A DNA stretch of 37,036 nt, taken from positions 1 to 37,036 of IMG/VR virus record IMGVR_UViG_3300046524_000114, one strand, 5' to 3'. The notes beneath the pieces are model-generated. The model saw only the letters and a list, made by a program, of their open reading frames with translations, ran no database searches and had not been told where the DNA came from. A program made the position numbers and the translations under genes. Each line of letters begins with the position of its first letter. The first letter of the stretch is position 1. Positions 1-6,436 of the stretch are shown here, piece after piece. This DNA is from a virus.

Positions 1-440
1 GCGACAAGTTCGGCGATGCGTTTGGCCTGTTGTCGATTGATCTCGGTCGGATAAGCGCACGGTGTCGATTCGCCGGTCGAGTTGCAAATCAGGCATACCA
101 GCGCCCGCGTCTGCTCCACTGGTTGCGGGGATGCGGCGCGGTCAAGCACTTCACATGCCTCCTTGCGAGCTGAATCCAACTCGTAGAGAGCATCGCGCAT
201 TCCGGGAATCGCTTCCGCAGCCAAATATGCTTCGCCCGTGAGAAGCGCGGCGCGTTGGTCGCACGCAGTCTCAAGACGCCGAAGGGCGCGGATGATCGCC
301 CGCTCATCGTCCAGCACCGATAGCTGATCGCGGATAGCCGCTGCATATTCTCGGCCTTCTTTACCACCAAATACGGTTGCCACCGAATTCGACTCCAGCT
401 TGTCAGCGAGTCGAAGCAGAATCTCATTCTGATTTTGCAT
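1..440 (-). CDS. Hypothetical early phage protein, 3' end cut by window edge
   Basis: I translated this by hand because the frame stays open to the window edge and has no stop. The start ATG (438-440) lies inside the last codons of the upstream gene, a 17-bp overlap typical of this operon. The visible 146 residues begin MQNQNEILLRLADKLES, are helical and rich in Arg, Glu and Ala, and contain a CxxC pair (about residues 114-117, CLIC) followed by another Cys, possibly a metal site. I recognise no family. It is the last gene of the leftward operon in the window. The C-terminal fragment at the other end of the window (36912-37036) could be its tail, but a direct join is out of frame by one base. 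The 165-codon minus-strand ORF at 89-586 is a shadow of this gene. Confidence 0.75.
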   Translation of the reverse strand, partial: MQNQNEILLRLADKLESNSVATVFGGKEGREYAAAIRDQLSVLDDERAIIRALRRLETACDQRAALLTGEAYLAAEAIPGMRDALYELDSARKEACEVLDRAASPQPVEQTRALVCLICNSTGESTPCAYPTEINRQQAKRIAELV

Positions 441-1077
441 ATTCGGCCTCGTTGACGATGATGACTTCGTTGACGAACCCGCGCAGCGCGTCGAGGCGCG
501 GATTGCCCAAGTTGTATTTGCCTGCGATCTCGCAAATCTTGTCGGTGCTGATCGAGATAGGCGTCGGGAATCGCTTCGCGTTGCAAGCTTCCACGGCAGT
601 CGGGGATGGCTGCGGGGTGGCAAGGATGGCGATTGCCGGATTGATCATGTCGCTTACGGCGGGATCGCCGTCGACGGAAACCATCGCATCGAAAAGCGCC
701 TTTTTCTGCTCAGCCGTGATTTCGTCTCCGAATCCATGTGGCGAAGCCCACGCAACCATACCGAGAAACGCGCGCTTGAACTGCGTAGCATCATCTGTCA
801 GCGGCCGCCACGTCTGCTCGGGCTGCATGGATTCGAGAGCCGCGCGATACCCCGCACCAAAGCCGCGCTTGTTATACGGACAGTAGTCGGGCGCCTTCTC
901 CCATAGGGAATAGGCTTCTTCAACTGATTGCGACGGCGCGACGGCGTTGCTTGCAGATAGCAGTTCGACCGGCGTCCAGTCATCTTCACCGCTGGATACG
1001 CACAACGTGCCGCAAGTCGGGCACTCCATTTCGATTTCCATATTCGCCCTCACTTCGAGCCTGGTGGGTTGGGTCAT
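424..1077 (-). CDS. Hypothetical early phage protein with N-terminal CxxC
   Basis: A 217-residue protein of unknown function in the leftward operon. The start at 1077 overlaps the preceding stop (ATGA) and has a good ribosome site, GGAG five bases upstream. An in-frame ATG at 1041 also has a GAGG site and is an alternative. The N-terminus carries CPTCGTLC (about residues 19-26), a possible zinc knuckle. The middle has PDYCPYNKRGFGAGYRAAL, then a helical segment and a hydrophilic C-terminus. No transmembrane or catalytic motif is evident. Translational coupling on both sides suggests co-expression with the PAPS-reductase-like gene upstream. Small accessory proteins with an N-terminal CPxCG are common in early operons of Burkholderia phages. 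The function is not inferable. Confidence 0.8.
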   Translation of the reverse strand: MTQPTRLEVRANMEIEMECPTCGTLCVSSGEDDWTPVELLSASNAVAPSQSVEEAYSLWEKAPDYCPYNKRGFGAGYRAALESMQPEQTWRPLTDDATQFKRAFLGMVAWASPHGFGDEITAEQKKALFDAMVSVDGDPAVSDMINPAIAILATPQPSPTAVEACNAKRFPTPISISTDKICEIAGKYNLGNPRLDALRGFVNEVIIVNEAEYAKSE

Positions 1078-1847
1078 GCGATCTCCTGTTCAGCGATTTC
1101 GCAAAAGAAGCTGCATGCCGGCAAAGGTTCATCGTGGCGGCCGGCTCGCGGGTCAAGCTGGCGCAGGCTGAAGCGCTCGTTCGTATTGCGATCACGGAAC
1201 AGGTATGCGCTGGGCCCGATGGATTCCTCGATCACGGCAATCTCTTCGAACCGTTCCGGGAAGTCGCGGCGAATCTTGTTCCAGTAGCCTAGGCCGCCCT
1301 TGACGCAGCCGATGCAGTTGGCGTTGTCGTAGCCCAGCCGGTACATAGCCGGCATCTCGATTCCAGCGCGCTCCAGCATGCCGAGGCAATCGGCCTTGGT
1401 CAGTCCTCGATCGATAAGAGGCACCATCAAGTTGATCCCGTTGTTCCGATCGATGAAATCGTCGTATCGGTTCTGTTCCTCGACGGTGTAGCCCAGTACC
1501 ATTGCGTCGCCTGGCTGGCGGAACGAGTCAAGCAGATCGCGCTTTAGTTGCTTCGAGCATGGCGCGCCCCGCTGACCCTTCAGGTAGCGCTTGCGGCGGA
1601 ACACTTCCAGCGTCGACGCACCGTATTTTTCGTCGCGCAGAACGGTTACCTCGCGCCCGAACCACTTCTCGCAGTCGGCCAGAAAGCGGCGGTTGTCTTC
1701 GTGCTCCTCTTGAATGAACGCGTTGACGATCAGGATCTCGCACGTCGCACTGAACTCGGCGAGAACCAGCTTGGTTGCCACAGCCGAAGCGGCGCCGCAG
1801 GAGAACTGGCAGACGATTCGGCGCACTGCGTCTGTATTCGTGCTCAT
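1074..1847 (-). CDS. PAPS-reductase-like (PP-loop superfamily) phage protein
   Basis: A 257-residue member of the phosphoadenosine phosphosulfate reductase-like family found in phages. The N-terminal nucleotide-binding loop is the phage variant FSCGAAS (about residues 15-21) in place of the classic SGGxDS loop. Other conserved-looking features are Cys97 in GAPCSK, KRD at 102-104, and a NCIGC pair (Cys178, Cys181) followed by KGG. Family knowledge: such enzymes adenylate or handle sulfur, and relatives include DndC of DNA phosphorothioation and tRNA thiolation enzymes. The phage substrate is unknown. The start at 1847 has GGAG seven bases upstream and lies nine bases after the stop of the WPTP ORF at 1857. 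The position next to a cytosine methyltransferase hints at nucleic-acid modification or counter-defence, but this is inference only. Confidence 0.85.
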   Translation of the reverse strand: MSTNTDAVRRIVCQFSCGAASAVATKLVLAEFSATCEILIVNAFIQEEHEDNRRFLADCEKWFGREVTVLRDEKYGASTLEVFRRKRYLKGQRGAPCSKQLKRDLLDSFRQPGDAMVLGYTVEEQNRYDDFIDRNNGINLMVPLIDRGLTKADCLGMLERAGIEMPAMYRLGYDNANCIGCVKGGLGYWNKIRRDFPERFEEIAVIEESIGPSAYLFRDRNTNERFSLRQLDPRAGRHDEPLPACSFFCEIAEQEIA

Positions 1848-1856
1848 CTCTACTCC

Positions 1857-2819
1857 CTATAGTTCGATTGCTTCGCGCGCTGCGCGGATGGTATTGGCCG
1901 GCTCAGGTTGAGTTTGCGAGCAGGGTGAATGCTGCCGCAGCCACTCGTGATACCTGGCCGTTGCCAAGGGCTTTAATGCGGTGTGCCCGATTGGCCATCC
2001 CATCAACCACTCGACCCATTCCGGGTTCAACTGGCCACCGTCCGAAGCCATAACCGCGTGGTCGATCCGGTCGTTTGATCGGTCCTTCCCGCTCTTGCGG
2101 GTGAGAGCCGCTGGCGACGATCCTTTGCTGGCGCTCGCGCAGGGCGTTGGCCACATCCGTTGAGACACTGCCTCGATCAACGTTCCGCCCTCGCGACCCT
2201 TGCGCGGTGTGATCCGGCCGCCTTTGCTCCCGAGGCTCGCCGTCGGCGTAGGCCAGAGCTTTGCCGCGCTCGACAAGCCCCAACCCGAGCTTTTGCTCGC
2301 GCCCGGCATGTTGTGATTCCCACAGACGGTTGGAGTGGGCCAGAATCCAGATTCGCTCTCGCAGATGGGGAGCGCCGGCGTCGGCCGCAGAAAGCACTCC
2401 CCATTCGACATCGAACCCCATCGCGGCCAAGTCTCCGAGAACTCTTCCGAGTCCCCGAGAAGTGAGCATTGGGCTGTTTTCCACTTCGACTCGGCGGGGC
2501 TGAACTTCGCGAATGATCCGCGCCATTTCTGTCCAGAGTCCGCTTCGCTCGCCGTCGAGCCCATCTCCGGTGCCGGCGGCGCTAACGTCCTGGCAGGGAA
2601 AGCCTCCAGCCACAACATCAACAATTCTTCGCCATCTGCGTCCGTCAAAGGTTCGAACATCATCCCAAATCGGGAAAGGAGGAAAGGTTCCGTCGTTTTG
2701 CCTCGCGACGAGGACCGCTTGGGCGTAGGGATCAAGTTCAACGGCGCATACGCATCGGTTCCCCCGCAGTTGGCCTGCAAGGATTCCTCCACCAGCGCCC
2801 GCGAAAAGATGAAGCTCAT
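1857..2819 (-). CDS. WPTP-repeat phage ORF overprinted on the C5 methyltransferase gene
   Basis: A 320-codon open frame lying almost wholly inside the methyltransferase gene, on the same strand in another frame. It carries features of a recognisable phage family often labelled DNA methyltransferase-associated: an FEPLTDADGEELLMLWLEAF-type segment near residue 55, ETWPRWGSM, three WPTP motifs, and near the C-terminus NPEWVEWLMGWPIG followed by a WLRQHS element. WPTP arises from reading methyltransferase Ala-Asp codons one base off. Three things favour translation. The ATG at 2819 has AGAGG five bases upstream. The stop falls nine bases before the next gene. Codon third positions look richer in G/C than in the other frame. 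An internal start near 2660-2663 (MMFEPLTD) is an alternative. The function is unknown. Confidence 0.5.
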   Translation of the reverse strand: MSFIFSRALVEESLQANCGGTDAYAPLNLIPTPKRSSSRGKTTEPFLLSRFGMMFEPLTDADGEELLMLWLEAFPARTLAPPAPEMGSTASEADSGQKWRGSFAKFSPAESKWKTAQCSLLGDSEEFSETWPRWGSMSNGECFLRPTPALPICESESGFWPTPTVCGNHNMPGASKSSGWGLSSAAKLWPTPTASLGSKGGRITPRKGREGGTLIEAVSQRMWPTPCASASKGSSPAALTRKSGKDRSNDRIDHAVMASDGGQLNPEWVEWLMGWPIGHTALKPLATARYHEWLRQHSPCSQTQPEPANTIRAAREAIEL

Positions 2820-2835
2820 TCATACCTCTGCTCAT
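1903..2835 (-). CDS. DNA (cytosine-5) methyltransferase
   Basis: A 310-residue orphan C5 cytosine methyltransferase that transfers methyl from S-adenosylmethionine to cytosine in DNA, probably protecting phage DNA from host restriction. Motifs in order: I, LFAGAGGG (residues 10-17); II, AVELDPYA; IV, GGFPCQDVS with the catalytic Cys81; VI, ENS (119-121); VIII, APHLRERIWILA (about 155-166); a variable target-recognition region; and X, ALGNGQV near residue 290. MNELHLFAG at 2823 is an attractive alternative start, since the family usually begins just before motif I, but AGAGGT lies too close to it. No partner endonuclease is seen. The ORF shares nearly all its length with the WPTP-type ORF in another frame, so one or both may be expressed. 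Confidence 0.85.
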   Translation of the reverse strand: MSRGMNELHLFAGAGGGILAGQLRGNRCVCAVELDPYAQAVLVARQNDGTFPPFPIWDDVRTFDGRRWRRIVDVVAGGFPCQDVSAAGTGDGLDGERSGLWTEMARIIREVQPRRVEVENSPMLTSRGLGRVLGDLAAMGFDVEWGVLSAADAGAPHLRERIWILAHSNRLWESQHAGREQKLGLGLVERGKALAYADGEPREQRRPDHTAQGSRGRNVDRGSVSTDVANALRERQQRIVASGSHPQEREGPIKRPDRPRGYGFGRWPVEPGMGRVVDGMANRAHRIKALGNGQVSRVAAAAFTLLANST

Positions 2836-2858
2836 GTCTATGCCGGTAACGTAGTGGG

Positions 2859-3179
2859 TCAGGCGTCTTGCGCTTTGGCGATAGCTGCTCTGGCAGACGA
2901 CAATGCGTCATCAAGGCGCGGGTCAATTCCAACCGTGAATAGGCTATTGACTCTGACAAGAGCTTCGAGCAGTTCAGGAGCAGCGGCAATCAGGTGGGCA
3001 TTGGCATTCATCTCGTCGGCGCGTTCAAGCCACGGAAAGCGCGAGCAAAGAATGACCGCCTGATTTACATCTGCCGAGTTCCCTATGCTGAATGAGCCCG
3101 GTTCCTGAATATCTGCCGCAATGTTTGACTGCAAGGGCAGCACGTGCCACGGCCCCGGCGTATGCTTTTGCTCGCTCAT
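2859..3179 (-). CDS. Small early phage protein, HTPGPW family
   Basis: A 106-residue protein with two hallmarks of a widespread small phage family of unknown role: an N-terminal HTPGPWHV (residues 6-13), and ANAHLIAAAPELLEAL in the second half (about residues 60-75). The C-terminus is an alanine-rich helix. The start at 3179 has GAGG six bases upstream. It sits between the NinB gene and the methyltransferase locus in the leftward operon. The 97 bases upstream hold a 6-bp stem (3249-3254 with 3260-3265) but no T-run, so I do not call a terminator. The family recurs in early operons of siphoviruses and podoviruses. I see no catalytic residues. Confidence 0.8.
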   Translation of the reverse strand: MSEQKHTPGPWHVLPLQSNIAADIQEPGSFSIGNSADVNQAVILCSRFPWLERADEMNANAHLIAAAPELLEALVRVNSLFTVGIDPRLDDALSSARAAIAKAQDA

Positions 3180-3276
3180 ACTCGCCTCAATAGAAGGGTT
3201 TCAGGTTTATTCGAAAAAGAAGCCGTCATGCGGACCGGCCTAAACACGCCGCGCTGTCTGCGCGGTTCGGGCACTC

Positions 3277-3663
3277 TTAAACCTCAAGGAACTCGACGCC
3301 GAGCGTCTGCACCGCGGCGACTTCCACACGCGTCATAAAGTCCGCGAACTGCTGCTTGGTCATCTGCGTAGTGCTGACCGCAACGAGCCCGCTCGGGCCT
3401 TCCTGCTTCGGCGCGTATTCGTTCTTGAAGTGCTCGAACCATGCTTCCTTGCTGAATCGCGCGCCGTCGATCACTGCCTGCTTGGCAATATCGGTCAGGA
3501 TTGCCCAAAGCCGCGCGTTGGCTTGCGTCGAGCGTTTCTCCTGATACGCATCCACACTGACCACCAGCGGCTGGCCGATCCGCGCCTGCTCGGCAGCGTT
3601 GTCCTTGATGAACTTCCATGCTGCCGCTGCGGCTTCTTTGTTGCGTAAGGTAAAGACAGGCAT
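3277..3663 (-). CDS. ninB: NinB-family recombination protein
   Basis: A 128-residue protein matching the NinB family (lambda ORF146 relatives), small single-strand-DNA-binding proteins that assist phage recombination and can replace functions of the host RecFOR pathway. Visible family features are an N-terminal basic segment, VDAYQEKRSTQANARLWAIL (about residues 38-57), and a C-terminal half with FSKEAWFEHFKNEYAP followed by STTQMTKQQFADFM. The length is close to lambda NinB. It starts one base after the preceding stop. It lies directly downstream of a putative annealing protein, so the two probably form a recombination module, while RusA is on the opposite early arm. Confidence 0.85.
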   Translation of the reverse strand: MPVFTLRNKEAAAAAWKFIKDNAAEQARIGQPLVVSVDAYQEKRSTQANARLWAILTDIAKQAVIDGARFSKEAWFEHFKNEYAPKQEGPSGLVAVSTTQMTKQQFADFMTRVEVAAVQTLGVEFLEV

Positions 3664-3936
3664 TTACTTCCCCCAGGCGGCTGGATACAGTTCGTCTTTC
3701 TGCTTGCGCAACTCATCGGCCGTCTCGACCATCGTCGCTAGCATCCCCACCAGCATTTCAACGTGTGCGATGTGGTGGTGACGGTTCACATCGTCTTGTA
3801 GGACAGCGCGGAGGTAATCGCAGGCCTTTTGCGTGGTCTGCTGCATTTCGGTCATGGCATCTTTGTAGGCGCCGTTGACAGAGGCATACAACCCACGCGC
3901 CTCGATCAAGGCAGGATCAATCGTCGAGAGGTCCAT
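3664..3936 (-). CDS. Hypothetical small helical phage protein
   Basis: A 90-residue protein between the putative annealing protein and NinB. The start ATG at 3934-3936 overlaps the previous stop as TGATG, and a GTG three bases earlier is a weaker alternative. The sequence looks fully alpha-helical (AYKDAMTEMQQTTQKACDYL, then HVEMLVGMLATMVETADELR) with a His-rich NRHHHIAH stretch near the middle. No membrane segment or known motif is seen. Tight coupling to its neighbours suggests it works with, or is at least co-expressed with, the recombination genes. No function assigned. Confidence 0.75.
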   Translation of the reverse strand: MDLSTIDPALIEARGLYASVNGAYKDAMTEMQQTTQKACDYLRAVLQDDVNRHHHIAHVEMLVGMLATMVETADELRKQKDELYPAAWGK

Positions 3937-4583
3937 CACGCAGCCACCGCGGTCTTGATTGCTTTCCGACGCCGGGTGTACTCGCTGGCAAGCTCGGCTT
4001 TCTGTGCGTCCGTTGCGTGGGCCGGAACGCCCTTGCCGATGCGCTGAAGGGATTCTTCATCCTCGGCCTCGCGCATGGCGATGCGGAAGTCCTCAAGTTC
4101 GCCGTCCGTCATGCCGACAGTTTTTTGTTCTGGCTCGGGTTCCTCATCCTTATGCAAATCGCCCTTGTGCCAGAGGTCGAGAGCCGCACCGAAGCGCATC
4201 GCAGCGTTCCGCAGCGCATCGCCAATCCGCTCCTTCATCGCGTCCGGGCCGGTTTTACCTTGGGCATCTCCATACCCCAGGCGAGTCACGCCGCAGACCG
4301 TCAGGCGAATCCACATGCCGCCGAACTGGTCGAGCAAGGGCAAGCCGTCAGCACCGAATGCGACAGGCTCCCACGTCCAGTTTTCGTCACAGTCAAGAAG
4401 CCGATCTGTCAGGGCAGCGTGGCCGACGTAATCCAGGTGAACGGCAGGTTGTCCGTGAAATCCGCCGCAGATGTTGCATTTACTCTTCGGCGAATCCTTT
4501 TTGTATGGCTTCGGAAGCGTGCTGATCTGATGCGGCGGAAAAGGTTCGCGCAGTTTCTGAAGGCCTGTCTTTTGCGTTTCCAT
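3936..4583 (-). CDS. Putative single-strand annealing protein (Rad52/ERF-like)
   Basis: A 215-residue early protein resembling phage proteins grouped with Rad52/ERF-type annealing factors, which pair complementary single strands in phage recombination. Visible: an N-terminal CNICGG; a core with VHLDYVGHAALTDRLL, a WTWEP turn and WIRLTVCGVTRLGYGDA; then GDALRNAAMRFGAALDLW, which resembles the conserved helix of these proteins; and a charged Glu-rich C-terminus ending in a basic tail. The start chosen is ATG 4583, with GGAG seven bases upstream; ATG 4595 is an alternative. Its position just upstream of NinB supports a recombination role. Assignment to the Rad52 superfamily is by resemblance and order of features, not by a search. 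Confidence 0.65.
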   Translation of the reverse strand: METQKTGLQKLREPFPPHQISTLPKPYKKDSPKSKCNICGGFHGQPAVHLDYVGHAALTDRLLDCDENWTWEPVAFGADGLPLLDQFGGMWIRLTVCGVTRLGYGDAQGKTGPDAMKERIGDALRNAAMRFGAALDLWHKGDLHKDEEPEPEQKTVGMTDGELEDFRIAMREAEDEESLQRIGKGVPAHATDAQKAELASEYTRRRKAIKTAVAA

Positions 4584-4668
4584 GATTTGCTCCATTTTTC
4601 TGTTCGTACCAAGCGAGTTCTTCGAGAAGTTGTTCCTGCATCCACCAATCAGGGCCGTCGTCTTCCAT
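4480..4668 (-). CDS. Small ORF overlapping the annealing-protein gene start
   Basis: A 62-codon ORF starting three bases after the previous gene's stop. Its first half (MEDDGPDWWMQEQLLEELAW) is acidic, Trp-rich and protein-like, and it fills an 88-bp space that would otherwise be empty in a tightly packed operon. The second half overlaps the N-terminal coding part of the annealing-protein gene by about 100 bases and looks less like a protein. It may be a genuine small gene with a long overlap. I see no known motif. Confidence 0.4.
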   Translation of the reverse strand: MEDDGPDWWMQEQLLEELAWYEQKNGANHGNAKDRPSETARTFSAASDQHASEAIQKGFAEE

Positions 4669-4671
4669 CGC

Positions 4672-4818
4672 TCACACCAGATTGGCGACCGCTACCACCA
4701 GCGCTGCCGCCGATGCGAAAAGCAGAGCGGTGCGGCCGGGAAAGTTGATCAGCGCAAGGTCGATCCGGTCAGCCAGCGACGGCTTGATATGTTTGACGTC
4801 CTGCATCCAGTAGTTCAT
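4672..4818 (-). CDS. Small membrane protein, 48 residues
   Basis: A short gene found by hand translation. It starts at ATG 4816-4818, one base after the stop of the upstream membrane protein, and encodes a short hydrophilic N-terminus (MNYWMQDVKHIKPSLADRID) followed by a hydrophobic segment (about residues 28-48, ALLFASAAALVVAVANLV) that could form one transmembrane helix reaching the C-terminus. A GGGGAACT stretch upstream can serve as ribosome site. Two consecutive tiny membrane proteins in the early left operon could be host-takeover or superinfection-exclusion factors, but nothing in the sequence proves it. Confidence 0.6.
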   Translation of the reverse strand: MNYWMQDVKHIKPSLADRIDLALINFPGRTALLFASAAALVVAVANLV

Positions 4819-4819
4819 T

Positions 4820-5026
4820 TCAGTTCCCCGTACAAATAACGTTGACCGCTCGATCCCAGAAAAGCGCCGTCATCACCAGCGCCGTAAAGCACGACCCGAA
4901 CAGCGCGCTCCAGATCACCAGCAGCACGTCAGCGCCGAAGAAGTCAGGATGCGCGACAGGCTCACGGTCTATTCCGGCGAACGCGCGGTGCAGGCGGCCG
5001 GCGATTCTTGCTATGGCGTGATTCAT
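4820..5026 (-). CDS. Small membrane protein, 68 residues
   Basis: The ATG at 5024-5026 overlaps the previous stop (ATGA), which decides the start; the longer frame upstream to 5077 is overlap only. The product has a basic N-terminus, HPDFFGADV near residue 28, and a hydrophobic stretch of about 24 residues (VLLVIWSALFGSCFTALVMT) predicting one membrane helix. It ends in a short polar tail. It belongs to the leftward early operon and is followed immediately by another small membrane protein. Function unknown; exclusion or membrane-targeted host takeover are possibilities. Confidence 0.65.
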   Translation of the reverse strand: MNHAIARIAGRLHRAFAGIDREPVAHPDFFGADVLLVIWSALFGSCFTALVMTALFWDRAVNVICTGN

Positions 5027-5256
5027 GATTCGCCTCGTGCATGGAGCATGGCGTCCGCCATGGCATAGGCACTGCAAGCGACTGCCATATCGTTGTAATC
5101 GACGACGCCATCAGAGTCGTGCGACGCAGCGATCAATCCCTGCATCGCCTTCGCCGCGAAGTAGTCGCGCAGCGTCATTCCAAGGTTGATGCTCGGCGTT
5201 TCGTTCAGGTCTCCGCACCACGGGAACGCACGGCCTCCGGTTTCGATCTCGCTCAC
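5023..5256 (-). CDS. Conserved-type phage protein with TLRDYFAAKAMQ motif
   Basis: A 77-residue protein with the pattern GGRAFPW near the N-terminus, then GMTLRDYFAAKAMQGLI (about residues 26-42) and a C-terminal AYAMADAMLHAR helix. I recognise this combination from many small phage proteins of unknown function in early operons. The start at 5256 sits one base after the next upstream stop. No metal or catalytic motif is visible. It is co-transcribed with its neighbours. Confidence 0.8.
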   Translation of the reverse strand: MSEIETGGRAFPWCGDLNETPSINLGMTLRDYFAAKAMQGLIAASHDSDGVVDYNDMAVACSAYAMADAMLHARGES

Positions 5257-5257
5257 G

Positions 5258-5437
5258 TCAGATCCCCCGATACGTGAAACTGGTCACATGAAACTCCGTG
5301 CGCGCTTCGGTCGAGCCCGCCGGCATGAAATTCGGCGCGTCGAGTGTTTCCACATCTGCATGCACGAAGCCGCGGCGAATGTCGTACGGCGCCATGACCT
5401 TTCGGTCCTGATAGACGAAGTCGAAGGATTCAGTCAT
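5258..5437 (-). CDS. Hypothetical small early protein, 59 residues
   Basis: The ATG at 5435-5437 overlaps the upstream stop as TGATG and has a strong AAGGAGG ribosome site four bases upstream; the GTG three bases earlier is too close to that site. The product is 59 residues, beta-rich by eye, with DFVYQDRKVMAPYDIRRGF and EFHVTSFTYRGI, and no cysteines. I recognise no family. It is part of the leftward operon. Confidence 0.65.
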   Translation of the reverse strand: MTESFDFVYQDRKVMAPYDIRRGFVHADVETLDAPNFMPAGSTEARTEFHVTSFTYRGI

Positions 5438-5733
5438 CACGCCTCCTTCGTCCGCTGGTCAATCACTCGATCCATGGCTTGGTCGATCAGAACAAAAACC
5501 GTGTTCTTCCCCGGCTGCATCCCGCGACGCAGGGCGCTCATGAACTCATCGGCGCGCGCATCGGTAAAGCTCGCCATTTCTTCGATCACGTCTGCGAAGG
5601 TCACAGCGTTGGCTATTGCCTCGCGGCGGTCGTACTGCACGCAGGCGGCGTTGTCCTGACGTTCCAACTCGACGTCGAAAAGCCAATCGCCCGTTTTCAT
5701 GGTCTTGTTGATGACTAGTGGAATTGCGCTCAT
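5437..5733 (-). CDS. Hypothetical early protein, 98 residues
   Basis: The start chosen is ATG 5731-5733, immediately after the preceding stop; the frame remains open to 5928 but the extra part overlaps the upstream gene. The protein begins MSAIPLVINKTMKTGDWLFD, contains LERQDNAACVQYDRREAIA, and ends with a helical region including DQAMDRVIDQRTKEA. It is acidic and soluble, with no membrane segment. I recognise no family. The preserved tight spacing supports it being a real gene of the leftward operon. Confidence 0.7.
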   Translation of the reverse strand: MSAIPLVINKTMKTGDWLFDVELERQDNAACVQYDRREAIANAVTFADVIEEMASFTDARADEFMSALRRGMQPGKNTVFVLIDQAMDRVIDQRTKEA

Positions 5734-5734
5734 G

Positions 5735-5986
5735 TCAGACTCCAGCGTAGAGCGGAACAATCGATCCACCTGCCGACGTGTGAGAGTCAACATCTGACTC
5801 ATCCGGTGGAAGGAGAAAAATACGGGTTGAAAAGCTTCCGTCACGATATCGATAGACCCATGCCACCGGTTCGGCCAATACCTTGCGCGCCGTTTCCAGT
5901 GCCGGGACGACATGCTGTTCGAAAACACCGCACTCGATTTCGGCGGCGAGAATGCTTTTGATTCGATCTACTTCGTACATGCTCAT
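5735..5986 (-). CDS. Hypothetical early protein, 83 residues
   Basis: An 83-residue product starting at 5986 with an AGGGGA ribosome site seven bases upstream. The N-terminal half is a helix (YEVDRIKSILAAEIECGVFE) and the C-terminal half looks like beta strands with AWVYRYRDGSFSTR and ending SIVPLYAGV. The combination WVYRYRDG...VPLYA is common in small phage proteins of unknown function. It lies ten bases after the preceding gene and one base before the next. Confidence 0.7.
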   Translation of the reverse strand: MSMYEVDRIKSILAAEIECGVFEQHVVPALETARKVLAEPVAWVYRYRDGSFSTRIFLLPPDESDVDSHTSAGGSIVPLYAGV

Positions 5987-5995
5987 GTTCTTCCC

Positions 5996-6193
5996 CTAGC
6001 AATCAATCGGAATCAGGCCCTGCGCTTCGGCGATCAGCTTCGTGAAGCAGGGCGCGCAGCACATCGTTTCGCGGACATGCGGCCAGTAGTTCGAGCGCTT
6101 CTGCACGTCATCCCGAAGCTGCTCGCACTTGTCGCACCGAGTGAGAGTGCGGACTACCATCGGCCGGGCGCGGAATTGGTCGAGTGCGTTCAT
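5996..6193 (-). CDS. Small putative zinc-binding early protein
   Basis: A 65-residue protein starting at ATG 6191-6193, one base after the stop of the first gene of the operon. Two cysteine pairs, CDKC (about residues 19-22) and CCAPC (about 44-48), are about 25 residues apart, a spacing that fits a single treble-clef or zinc-ribbon site. Between them lies a basic helix with QKRSNYWPHVRE. Family unknown. Small zinc-binding proteins at the head of an early phage operon are often modulators of host transcription or metabolism, but that is only a guess. Confidence 0.65.
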   Translation of the reverse strand: MNALDQFRARPMVVRTLTRCDKCEQLRDDVQKRSNYWPHVRETMCCAPCFTKLIAEAQGLIPIDC

Positions 6194-6194
6194 G

Positions 6195-6335
6195 TCAGCA
6201 GCCCTCCAGTTCGCTCCGCACGCCCTCAGCAATCAGCCGAGCTGCGTACTCTTTAAGAAGGTGTTCGGTCAAAGCACCGGCGCCACCTTGCGCGAGGCGC
6301 TGAAGCTCTACGAGATCGGATGCGTCTTGGGACAT
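6195..6335 (-). CDS. First gene of the leftward early operon, 46 residues
   Basis: Found by hand translation. The ATG at 6333-6335 is preceded by a GAGG six bases upstream and lies about 35 bases downstream of the putative PL -10 element. The product starts MSQDASDLVELQRLAQGG, is amphipathic and helical, and ends VRSELEGC. It takes the position of lambda N but is acidic rather than Arg-rich, so I see no support for an N-type antiterminator. Function unknown. Confidence 0.6.
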   Translation of the reverse strand: MSQDASDLVELQRLAQGGAGALTEHLLKEYAARLIAEGVRSELEGC

Positions 6336-6371
6336 GGCTGGCCTCATCGGTGTGTCGTGCTGATGAGTAGA

Positions 6372-6400
6372 AGTCTACAAAACGCCTTGTAGGAACGCAA
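6372..6400 (-). promoter_or_regulatory. Putative leftward early promoter PL
   Basis: On the minus strand TTGCGT (6395-6400) is followed by a 17-base spacer and TAGACT (6372-6377). Operator 6375-6392 covers the spacer and the -10, so repressor binding would block it. It is the only intergenic space ahead of the leftward operon. Confidence 0.55.
6375..6392. promoter_or_regulatory. Left operator 1 (repressor/Cro site)
   Basis: CTACAA-AACGCC-TTGTAG is a perfect inverted repeat with 6-base arms. The same 18-bp pattern occurs at three sites between repressor and cro, which identifies it as an operator. Confidence 0.75.
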
Positions 6401-6407
6401 GTACTTT

Positions 6408-6425
6408 CTACGGATATTTTTGTAG
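6408..6425. promoter_or_regulatory. Left operator 2 (repressor/Cro site)
   Basis: CTACGGATATTTTTGTAG has the same 18-bp length with intact CTAC and GTAG ends and degenerate inner arm bases. Its centre lies 33 bp from left operator 1, close to the 34-bp spacing of the two promoter-proximal right operators. Confidence 0.6.
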
Positions 6426-6436
6426 GCGCAGATAAG

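Noticed and set aside
89-586. Minus-strand ORF of 165 codons
   Set aside because: A shadow frame: it is Arg-rich and lacks protein-like features, while the adjacent frames hold the 1-440 and 424-1077 genes with coupled starts.
3227-3265. 17-codon ORF and a 6-bp stem between NinB and the next gene
   Set aside because: The ORF lacks a ribosome site and known features, and the stem is not followed by a T-run.
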